A DNA stretch of 64,000 bases. Source: Nostocoides sp. Soil756 (GTDB lineage Bacteria > Actinomycetota > Actinomycetes > Actinomycetales > Dermatophilaceae). Every line of letters starts with the position of its first letter. Position 1 is the first letter of the stretch. Location: positions 444,924 to 508,923 of the forward strand of contig NZ_LMSE01000002.1 in the NCBI RefSeq assembly GCF_001428065.1, read 5' to 3'. Positions 57,001 to 64,000 of the stretch are shown here, piece by piece. Under the pieces are notes generated by a model. The model had not been told where the DNA came from and did no database searches. It was given only the letters and a program-made list of their open reading frames with translations. A program made the translations under genes and the position numbers.

Positions 57001-58982
57001 CGTGGGAGTCGGTCAAGCGCCACTTCCGCGAGCTCGGGCTCGACACCCAGTCCGAGGACTTCACCGTCGTCGGGATCGGCGACATGAGCGGCGACGTCTT
57101 CGGCAACGGGATGCTGCTGAGCGAGCACATCCGGCTGGTGGCGGCCTTCGACCACCGGCACGTGTTCATCGACCCCGACCCCGACGCGGCCGCCTCGTTC
57201 GCCGAGCGCCGCCGGCTGTTCGACCTGCCGCGCTCCTCGTGGGACGACTACGACCGCTCGCTCATCAGCGAAGGCGGCGGCATCTTCGCGCGCACGCTGA
57301 AGTCGATCCCGGTCTCCCCGCAGATGCGCGCCGCACTCGGGCTGGCCGACGATGTCAGCACCACGACCCCGGCCGAGCTCATCCACGCCATCCTGCTGGC
57401 CCCCGTCGACCTGCTCTGGAACGGTGGCATCGGCACCTACGTCAAGGCCTCCACCGAGGACCACCTCGACATCGGCGACCGCGCCAACGACGCCATCCGC
57501 GTCGACGGGCGCGAGCTGCGGGCGCGCGTGGTGGGGGAGGGGGGCAACCTCGGACTCTCGCAGCTGGGGCGCATCGAGGCCGCGTTCCACGGCGTGCGGG
57601 TCAACACCGACGCGATCGACAACTCGGCCGGGGTCGACACCTCCGACCACGAGGTCAACATCAAGATCCTGCTGGGCGAGGTCGTGCGCGAGGGCCGGCT
57701 CACCCTCGAGGAGCGCAACGAGCTGCTGGCCTCGATGACCGACGACGTCGCCGAGCACGTGCTGCGTGACAACTACGAGCAGAACGTCCTGCTGGGCAAC
57801 GCCCGCGCGCAGGAGCACGTCATGCTCCCGGTGCACGAGCGCTTCATGCGCTGGCTCGAGGAGCGCGGCGACCTCGACCGGGCCCTGGAGTTCCTGCCCA
57901 CCGACGCCGAGCTCGCCGCCCGCCAGCACGACGGTCTCGGGCTGAAGAGCCCCGAGTTCTCGGTGATGGTGGCCTACGCCAAGCTCGCGCTCAAGGACGA
58001 CATCCTGGCCAGCTCCATCCCCGACGACCCCTACTTCGAGGCCACCCTGGCCGACTACTTCCCGCCGCCGATCCGGCAGCGGTACGCCGACGAGCTGCCG
58101 GGGCACCCCCTGCGCCGCGAGATCGTCACCAACGCGGTGGTGAACTCGATGGTCAACCGTGGCGGCATCACCTTCGCCTACCGGGCCCAGGAGGAGGCCG
58201 GCGGCACCCCCGAGCAGGTCACCCGCGCTTTCGTGGTCTGCCGCGAGGTGTTCGGTCTCGCCGACTTCGTGCGCCGGGTCGAGGCCCTCGACGCCGCGGT
58301 GCCCACGGCCGCGCAGACGGCGCTGTACCTGGAGTTCCGGCGGCTGATGGACCGGGCGGTGCGCTGGTTCCTGGCGTCGCGGCCTTCGGTGCTCGACATC
58401 GGCGCCGAGATCGAGCGGTTCGCCGGTGTCGTACAGGAGCTCGCCCCCCGGGTGTGCGACCTGCTGCGCGGCGACGAGCGCGACCGCCTCGAGCGGCGGG
58501 TCGCCGAGCTGCGCACGGCCGGGGTGCCCGAGGACCTCGCGCTCGACGCCGCCGCGCTGCTCGACCGCTACTCGCTGCTCGACATCGTCGACATCTCGGC
58601 CGACACCGGCCGCGAGCCCACCGACGTCGCGCCCCTGTACTACCTGGTCTCCGAGCGGTTCGGCATCGACGCGATGCTCGGCAAGGTCACCCGCCTGCCG
58701 CGCGACGACCGGTGGGACGCCCTGGCTCGCGGCGCGCTGCGCGACGACCTCTACGCGGTGCTCGAGTCGCTGACGCGCTCGGTGCTCGACGCCTCCGACG
58801 GCGCCGGCTCGCACGACCCCGAGGAGCTCTACGCGCTCTGGGCCACGGCCAACGAGGACGGTATCCAGCGGGCCAAGGCGGCGCTGTCGGGGATCGTCCG
58901 GCTCGACGCCCCGAACATCGCCGCGCTGTCGGTGGCCCTGCGCACCCTGCGGTCGCTGGTGCGCGTCGGTGCCTCGTCCTGA
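54075..58982 (+). CDS. gdh: NAD-specific glutamate dehydrogenase (180-kDa class)
   Basis: A 1635-residue GDH of the large class known from Streptomyces and mycobacteria. The N-terminal 700 residues hold the ACT-like regulatory segments ([21 protein letters not shown]). The catalytic core follows: [43 protein letters not shown] and [15 protein letters not shown]. It deaminates glutamate to 2-oxoglutarate. ATG 54075 has AAGGAG 13 bases upstream; an in-frame GTG lies at 54024. Confidence 0.95.
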   Translation: [1635 protein letters not shown]

Positions 58983-59017
58983 CCCGGGCCCGTCGGCGGT
59001 CGCCGGCGAGCCCGACG

Positions 59018-59023
59018 TAGGCT
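59018..59023 (+). promoter_or_regulatory. -10 box for pdtaS
   Basis: TAGGCT lies eight bases before GTG 59032, the arrangement of leaderless transcripts. The same TAGGCT hexamer precedes the gene at 61167. No clear -35. Confidence 0.45.
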
Positions 59024-59031
59024 TACGCGCC

Positions 59032-60510
59032 GTGAGCACGCTCGCCGGGATGTTGCGCAGCACGACCGATCTCGAGCCGGCGCAGTCGGAGTGGCTGCAC
59101 CTGCTCGTCGGTGACTGGCAGCTGGTGGCCGACCTCTCCTTCGCCGACCTCGTGCTGTGGGTCCGCGGCGGGGAGGACGGCTGGCGGGCGGTCGCACACG
59201 TGCGCCCCAACACCGGCGCGATGGTGTTCTACGACGACATCGTGGGACGGGGCTCCACCCGCACCCGCGCCGCAATGCTCGACGCCGCGGCCGAGGAGCA
59301 GCGGCTGGTGGCCTCGCCCGTGCCGGTCGTCCGCGACGACATGTCGATCCGCGAGGACGCGGTCCCCGTGGTGGTGGGTGGTCAGGTCGTGGCGGTGGTG
59401 ACGCGGCACAGCAACCTCACCGGCGGGCGAACCCCGAGCCGGCTCGAGCTCACCTACCGCGACCTGGCCGACTCCCTGCTGCAGATGGTGGCCACGGGGG
59501 AGTTCCCCGCTCCGTCGGCCCCGACCGGGCTACGTCGCGGGGCCCCGCGGGTGGGCGACGGCGTCATCCACCTCGACCCCGACGGCGTGGTGCGCTACGC
59601 CAGCCCCAACGCCGTCTCGGCGATCCACCGGATGGGCCACCTCGGCGACGTCGTCGGCGAGACGCTGGCCAAGGTGGTCACCGACCTGGTGGCGCTCTCG
59701 GACCGGCAGGTCGACGAGTCGCTGGCCGTGGTGGTGATGGGGCGCGCCGCCTGGCGCACCGAGGTCGAGACCGACTCGGCCACGGTGACCATGCGCGCCA
59801 TCCCGCTGACCGCCCAGGGGGTGCGGACCGGCGCGATGCTGCTGCTGCGTGACGTCAGCGAGCTGCGCCGGCGCGAGCAGGAGCTGCTGACCAAGGACGC
59901 GACCATCCGCGAGATCCACCACCGGGTCAAGAACAACCTGCAGACGGTGGCCGCCCTGCTGCGCCTGCAGGCGCGGCGGGTGCCGGAGGAGAACGCGCGG
60001 GCCGCGCTCGACGAGGCCGTGCGCCGGGTCGCGACCATCGCCCTGGTGCACGAGACACTGAGCGCCGGCTACGACGAGACGGTGAGCTTCGACGAGATCG
60101 CGGTGCGGGGACTCCGGGCGGTCATCGAGGTGGCCACCCGCGAGCACCGCGTCGAGCCGCGTTTCGAGGGCTCCTTCGGGCGGGTGCGGGCGGAGGACGC
60201 GACAGCGCTCGCCATGGTCATCTCCGAGCTGGTCCAGAACGCCGTCGAGCACGGCCTGGCCGACCGCGACGGCTCGGTCGTCGTCACGGTCGACCGCCGG
60301 CCGGCCGAGGGTGGCGACGACCTGACGGTGACGGTGACCGACGACGGCGCCGGGCTGCCGGCCGGCTTCCGCCCGGGGCTGGCGGGGCTCGGGACCAAGA
60401 TCGTCACGGCCTTCGTCCAGGACCTGCGCGGGCGCATCCGCTGGGAGAACCGGACCCCGAACGGGACCAAGGTCGAGTTCGTGGCGAAACTGCGGCCGGT
60501 GGGCCGCTGA
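59032..60510 (+). CDS. pdtaS: PdtaS sensor histidine kinase
   Basis: A 492-residue soluble kinase: GAF domain (1-150), PAS domain (about 170-275), HisKA_2 with H296 in IREIHHRVKNNLQTVAALLRLQARR and an intact HATPase (VISELVQNAVEHG, VTDDGAGLPAGF, GLGTKIVTAFV). The order matches M. tuberculosis PdtaS, which signals to the RNA-binding antiterminator PdtaR; that partner is not in the window. It is convergent with whiB1, as in mycobacteria. Confidence 0.9.
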   Translation: MSTLAGMLRSTTDLEPAQSEWLHLLVGDWQLVADLSFADLVLWVRGGEDGWRAVAHVRPNTGAMVFYDDIVGRGSTRTRAAMLDAAAEEQRLVASPVPVVRDDMSIREDAVPVVVGGQVVAVVTRHSNLTGGRTPSRLELTYRDLADSLLQMVATGEFPAPSAPTGLRRGAPRVGDGVIHLDPDGVVRYASPNAVSAIHRMGHLGDVVGETLAKVVTDLVALSDRQVDESLAVVVMGRAAWRTEVETDSATVTMRAIPLTAQGVRTGAMLLLRDVSELRRREQELLTKDATIREIHHRVKNNLQTVAALLRLQARRVPEENARAALDEAVRRVATIALVHETLSAGYDETVSFDEIAVRGLRAVIEVATREHRVEPRFEGSFGRVRAEDATALAMVISELVQNAVEHGLADRDGSVVVTVDRRPAEGGDDLTVTVTDDGAGLPAGFRPGLAGLGTKIVTAFVQDLRGRIRWENRTPNGTKVEFVAKLRPVGR

Positions 60511-60602
60511 CGACGGGCCCGGCTGAGACGCAGGGCCGCGGGCGCCGGGCTGCTGAGGGGGCCGGAGCTGGCGTGCGGGCTCGCGGGGGAGGCGGTGAAG
60601 GG

Positions 60603-60635
60603 TGCTGCGGGGAGGAGGGGCTGCGGGGGAGGAGG
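60603..60635 (+). repeat. G-rich direct repeat between pdtaS and whiB1
   Basis: GCTGCGGGGAGGAGG occurs twice in a row with one extra G. It is the most G-rich run in this 143-bp gap (60511-60653) and could fold as a G-quadruplex on the plus strand. A 7-bp hairpin (60517-60550) lies just before it. Confidence 0.5.
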
Positions 60636-60653
60636 TGCTACGCGGGCGGTGAG

Positions 60654-60902
60654 TCAGCCGGCACGGCGGGCGCGGGCGTTACGGCGCTTGAGCGCGCGGC
60701 GCTCGTCCTCGGACATACCGCCCCACACGCCGGCGTCCTGGCCGGACTCGATGGCCCACTTGAGGCAGGTGTCGATAACCTCGCACCGACGACAGACGGC
60801 CTTGGCCTCCTCGATCTGCGCGATCGCAGGACCGGTGTTCCCAATCGGGAAGAACAGCTCCGGGTCCTCGTCGAGGCAGGCAGCGCGGTCGCGCCAGTCC
60901 AT
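60654..60902 (-). CDS. whiB1: WhiB1 iron-sulfur transcription factor
   Basis: An 82-residue WhiB protein. Cys9, Cys37, Cys40 and Cys46 bind the 4Fe-4S cluster; GVWGGMSEDERRALKRRNARARR contains the GVWGG turn and the DNA-binding basic tail. The opening MDWRDRAACLDEDPELFFPIG is very close to mycobacterial WhiB1, which senses nitric oxide and is essential. ATG 60902 follows AAGGAG by eight bases. Confidence 0.93.
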   Translation of the reverse strand: MDWRDRAACLDEDPELFFPIGNTGPAIAQIEEAKAVCRRCEVIDTCLKWAIESGQDAGVWGGMSEDERRALKRRNARARRAG

Positions 60903-61028
60903 GGATGGGGCTCCTTGCGAGAGGGGTGGGGGAAAAGTCGTGTGGTCGGCGGCTCTGCGAGGCGCCGGGCCCGGGTGCGCCCTTGCAGCCCGATGACGGA
61001 CGCGTTACGCACAGACGTCCGTGGCGTT

Positions 61029-61034
61029 ACTCTA
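61029..61034 (-). promoter_or_regulatory. -10 box candidate for whiB1
   Basis: On the minus strand TAGAGT gives a leader of about 120 nt. GCGTTAC occurs at 61002-61008 and again at 61024-61030, 22 bases apart, near the predicted start, and could be a regulator site. The rest of the 264-bp gap 60903-61166 shows nothing more I can identify. Confidence 0.4.
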
Positions 61035-61154
61035 CCGTGACCGACCCAATCCGGCCAGGGGTACGCCTCCGGGGGTGTGTCGGTCAGGGAGCCGAGGGCG
61101 CGTCACCTCCGGTGAACGGACCAACGGGCCCCGGATGTTCCCGAGCCCCGTGGC

Positions 61155-61160
61155 TAGGCT
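61155..61160 (+). promoter_or_regulatory. -10 box for the gene at 61167
   Basis: TAGGCT is six bases before ATG 61167. Leaderless arrangement; no clear -35. Confidence 0.45.
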
Positions 61161-61166
61161 GAGGGC

Positions 61167-61616
61167 ATGAGCACGACGAGCCCGAGCCGCCTGGGTGTTC
61201 CCGCCGCCGGGGGCTCGCGGGGGGCCCGCGTGGTGGCCGGGGTGCTGTGCGGTCTGCAGGCGCTCGTGCTGCTCGCCTTCGCCGCGTTCTACCTCTACGA
61301 GCTGGTGCTCGGCGAAGGCAGTGACGCCACGCGGGTCGTCATGTCGGCGCTGGTCATCGTGCTGGCGGCGATCGGGCTCTCGGCCCTGTCGCGGGGGTGG
61401 TTCCGGTGGACGCGCTGGCCGCGGACCCCGACCGTGCTGTGGGACCTGCTGCTGCTGCCAGTGGGATGGGGGCTGGTGCAGGGCGGGCGCGGGGCGGTCG
61501 GCGGCCTCGTGGTGGCGGTGGCTCTGGTGACCGGGGGCGCAGCCCTGCTGGCGCCGCGGCCCGAGGACCCCGACCTGGCCGACGAGCCGGGTCCGGGAGC
61601 GACGCCCGGCGGGTGA
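61167..61616 (+). CDS. small conserved membrane protein
   Basis: A 149-residue protein with four predicted membrane helices (VVAGVLCGLQALVLLAFAAFYLYEL, VVMSALVIVLAAIGLSAL, TVLWDLLLLPVGWGLVQ, GGLVVAVALVTGGAALL) and an acidic Pro-rich tail. No enzymatic motif. In M. tuberculosis a small integral membrane protein also lies beyond whiB1, so this may be its counterpart by position. Confidence 0.75.
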   Translation: MSTTSPSRLGVPAAGGSRGARVVAGVLCGLQALVLLAFAAFYLYELVLGEGSDATRVVMSALVIVLAAIGLSALSRGWFRWTRWPRTPTVLWDLLLLPVGWGLVQGGRGAVGGLVVAVALVTGGAALLAPRPEDPDLADEPGPGATPGG

Positions 61617-61630
61617 CCCGGCCGCGGCGT

Positions 61631-61790
61631 GCGGTCGCGAGCCCCGTTGCCGGCCGCGGGTCCCGCCCCCGGTCGCTGGTCGCACCAACCCCCGGTCGCT
61701 GGTCGCACCCGCCTGCGGTCGCGAGCCCCCTTGCCGGTCGTGGGTCCCACTGCCGGTCGCGGACCGCGGTCGCGCTCGCACGGCTCGCGG
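61631..61790 (+). repeat. imperfect tandem repeats in an intergenic region
   Basis: GCGGTCGCGAGCCCC begins at 61631 and again at 61715, followed both times by similar sequence (TTGCCGG, GGGTCCC). Inside, CCGGTCGCTGGTCGCACC recurs at 61669 and 61692. The block fills the 177-bp gap between convergent genes and has no coding signature. Confidence 0.6.
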
Positions 61791-61793
61791 CCG

Positions 61794-64000
61794 TCAGGCG
61801 TCGAGGACCTGCACCGAGCTCACCCCCCTGACGTCGACCCAGACCCCGCGGCCCGGGGGCCCTCCCGCGGGCGCACGCAACCGGGGCGCGCCGACCAGCT
61901 CGCCGTCGGCCGGCTGCGGCGCCAGCAGCAGCCCGGCGCCGTGCCGGGCGACGTCGACGTCGAGGCCGCGGAACCGCGAGCGCAGGGCGACGCTGCTGGT
62001 GGCCACCACCAGCGCGCCGTCGTCGTGGTCGACCAGGTCGGCGATCTCGGCCAGCACCGGGAGCACGGGTTGGTCGTCGAGCCGCTCGGCGTCGTCGACC
62101 AGGACCACCAGCCCCGGATGCTCGCGGCGCAGCGCCACCAGCGCGTCGACGTCCTGCGGTCCGACCCGCGGCCCGACGTCGCCGGGCCCCACGTCGCGAG
62201 GGTCGGCCGTGAGGAGCGCCACGGGCCGGCCCTGCTCGACCGCGGAGCGGGCCAGCACCCGCAGCGTGGTCGAGCGCCCGGACCCCGGCCGGCCGGCGAC
62301 GAGGAGCCGACGACCGTCCCGCGCGGGGCACCAGCACCAGGGGTGTGCCTCCGGGCCGCCCACGCCGACCAGAAGTGCGTCCGACGCCTGATCCGCGCCC
62401 CGGAGCCCCGGGGCCCGCCCGGCGTCCGGACGTGGATGCCTCACCTCGTCGCGCGCGACCGAGGGCGGGAGGGGGCGGTAGCGCCAAGGGTGCGGGCCCG
62501 CCGGAGCAGAGCCACCCACGGCGCCCGCCTGCGTGACGTCGTCGACCCGGGCGTTGACCACCTGGACCTCGTGACCCTCGTCGGCCGAGAGGCCGCGCCC
62601 CGGCGGCGTGGCGGTCAGCGCCGCGGCCGGAGGGAGCCCCAGGAGGGCGAGGTCGAGCGGCTCCGTGGGGCCCAGCAGCAGGGTGCGGCCGCCCAGCGAC
62701 CACCGGGGGCGCAGCAGCTCGCGCCCGCCCGCGACCGCGGTGACGAGGCCCACCGCGGCGCCGTCGCGCACCACCCCCAGCAGCTCCTCCGACAGCGGCG
62801 TCGGGTCGCGGGGGTCGTCGAGGGCGGCGAGCCGCTCCCAACCGTCGACCAGCAACAGGACGGTGGGTGCGCCGGCGCAGCCTCGGGGCGCCGACGTGCG
62901 CTCGCGCACCCACGCCGCCAGGTGCTCGACCAGGGCCCGGACCCCGGCCTCGTCGTCGGGACGCACCACGGTGCCGGTGTGCTCCAGCCCCGCCAGCGTG
63001 TCGAGCTCGGCGCCGGCGACGGCGTGGACGTGGAGCCGGCCGGAGGGGAGCAGCCCCGCGGCCGCCAGGGCCACGGCCCGCAGGCAGGTGCTCCGGCCGG
63101 TACGACCGCCGCCCACCACGCGCCACAGCGGCATCCGGGGGTCGAAGGTCAGTGGTTGCCGGTCCTGGGCGGTGGGGACGTCGGCGAGCGCGACGGTGCC
63201 CGGCAGGACGTCCGCGGGCGCGATCTCGGCCGGGAGGGCCGGCAGCCACGGCCGGCGCGGGTCGGGCCGCCCGGTGAGGGCGTGGGCCCGGCGCGCCACG
63301 TCGACGACCGCTGCGATCTCAGTGGAGCGCTCGGCGCCCCGGCCCTCGCGCCCGCCTCCGGCGGGGACCGCCCCGTCGTCATCGGACGGTCCCGCGGGCC
63401 GGGGATGCACTGTGACCGGTGGTCCGGCCCCCGGGGCCGGTCGGGTCAGCGCCACCTGGAACTCGACCAGCGAGCCGTCGCCCCCGCGGGCCAGACCCCG
63501 CCCTGGGGTGCCGGCCGGCAGGTCGGCGGCCCGGTCGGACTCGACGATGCTCACCGAGTCGGCCCGGTCGCGGACCCGGAACGCGATGCGCAGGTTGACG
63601 TTGGCCTGGATCTCGGGCGTCAGGCTGCCCGACGGGCGCTGGGTCGCCAGGACCAGGTGGATGCCCAGCGAGCGCCCCTGGGCGGCCAGCCGCACCAGCC
63701 CGCGCACGAGGTCGGGGAGCTCGTCGACCAGGGTCCGCAGCTCGTCGACGACCACGACCAGGCGGGGGAGGGGCTCGAGACCGGGCCGCCGCCGGTAGTC
63801 GTCGAGGTCGTTCGCCCCGGCCTCGCCCAGCAGGCGCTCGCGGCGGCGCAGCTCGGCATCCAGTGACCGCAGCGCGCGCTCCGCCAGGTGGGCGTCGAGG
63901 TCGGTGACCACGCCGACGACGTGGGGGAGGCCGGTGCACGGGCCGAAGGCGGCGCCGCCCTTGAAGTCGACCAGCAGCAGCGTCAGGCGGTCGGAGGGCG
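61794..64000 (-). CDS. FtsK/EccC-like multi-ATPase protein, N-terminus outside the window
   Basis: The last 734 residues of a larger protein. The visible part opens inside an FtsK/SpoIIIE domain (LLLVDFKGGAAFG, Walker B VVVVDELRTLVDELP, IHLVLATQRPSGSLTPEIQANV). Two further P-loop domains follow: WRVVGGGRTGRSTCLRAVAL and LLVAGRPGSGRSTTLRVLAR. In both, Arg replaces the P-loop Lys. Three ATPase domains in a row is the plan of EccC of type VII secretion, where domains 2 and 3 are often degenerate. The first P-loop lies beyond 64000. Confidence 0.82.
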   Translation of the reverse strand, partial: PSDRLTLLLVDFKGGAAFGPCTGLPHVVGVVTDLDAHLAERALRSLDAELRRRERLLGEAGANDLDDYRRRPGLEPLPRLVVVVDELRTLVDELPDLVRGLVRLAAQGRSLGIHLVLATQRPSGSLTPEIQANVNLRIAFRVRDRADSVSIVESDRAADLPAGTPGRGLARGGDGSLVEFQVALTRPAPGAGPPVTVHPRPAGPSDDDGAVPAGGGREGRGAERSTEIAAVVDVARRAHALTGRPDPRRPWLPALPAEIAPADVLPGTVALADVPTAQDRQPLTFDPRMPLWRVVGGGRTGRSTCLRAVALAAAGLLPSGRLHVHAVAGAELDTLAGLEHTGTVVRPDDEAGVRALVEHLAAWVRERTSAPRGCAGAPTVLLLVDGWERLAALDDPRDPTPLSEELLGVVRDGAAVGLVTAVAGGRELLRPRWSLGGRTLLLGPTEPLDLALLGLPPAAALTATPPGRGLSADEGHEVQVVNARVDDVTQAGAVGGSAPAGPHPWRYRPLPPSVARDEVRHPRPDAGRAPGLRGADQASDALLVGVGGPEAHPWCWCPARDGRRLLVAGRPGSGRSTTLRVLARSAVEQGRPVALLTADPRDVGPGDVGPRVGPQDVDALVALRREHPGLVVLVDDAERLDDQPVLPVLAEIADLVDHDDGALVVATSSVALRSRFRGLDVDVARHGAGLLLAPQPADGELVGAPRLRAPAGGPPGRGVWVDVRGVSSVQVLDA

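Overview
The window is very GC-rich, dense and almost entirely coding, with many GTG starts and 1-20 bp stop/start overlaps. It carries mtrAB-lpqB, WhiB1, PdtaS, a large NAD-glutamate dehydrogenase, a WS/DGAT acyltransferase and an Rv3235-type protein, so it is actinobacterial chromosome. The absence of a mycolate-type gene set and the overall content fit a member of Micrococcales of the Intrasporangiaceae/Dermatophilaceae kind; that assignment is an inference from gene content, not a search result.

Layout. (1) 1-14.3 kb: a surface-glycan locus. A lipid-linked-sugar flippase faces a tightly overlapped minus-strand operon (FkbM methyltransferase, GT4, GT2, WbsX-like, a GT2-GT4 fusion, DUF2304, DPM1-like GT2). 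Divergent to it are four multi-pass membrane proteins, at least three of them GT-C mannosyltransferase-like. (2) 14.4-23.0 kb: a Tad/Flp pilus operon (two Flp pilins, TadE, TadG, CpaB, CpaE, CpaF, a von Willebrand A-TadB fusion, TadC), convergent with a NarL-type response regulator and a histidine kinase whose ATP-binding domain is degenerate. (3) 25.4-31.2 kb: mtrA-mtrB-lpqB, a ComF-like gene and hpf. (4) 31.3-38.0 kb: an insertion, relative to the mycobacterial order, of a NarL-type regulator, an AlkX/YcaQ-type DNA glycosylase, a tandemly duplicated TadE-TadG pair and a two-domain GNAT. (5) 38.1-49.2 kb: secA, Rv3235-like, LysM, a BldC-like HTH, an orphan CpaB/CpaE-like pair, WS/DGAT and pruA. 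(6) 49.3-64.0 kb: two small helical proteins (one WXG100-like), MaoC, M20 peptidase, a PLP decarboxylase-fold enzyme, NAD-GDH, pdtaS, whiB1, a small membrane protein and the 3' part of an FtsK/EccC-like ATPase that runs off the window.

How parts relate. The glycan locus supplies cytosolic sugar transferases, a polyprenyl-P-sugar synthase and extracytoplasmic GT-C enzymes directly upstream of the pilins. The Tad operon and the distant TadE/TadG duplication share an inverted repeat (CCGAACGG-N14/15-CCGTTCGG) upstream of their first genes, which points to common regulation. The duplication left a scar: a deleted remnant of the GNAT 3' end lies between the two TadE-TadG copies. The mtrA...secA...WS/DGAT...pdtaS-whiB1 order follows the M. 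tuberculosis chromosome.

Many genes have a TANNNT box 6-8 nt before the start codon, the hallmark of leaderless actinobacterial transcripts. I saw no tRNA, rRNA, CRISPR array, insertion sequence or phage gene, and no gene-free stretch over 300 bp.
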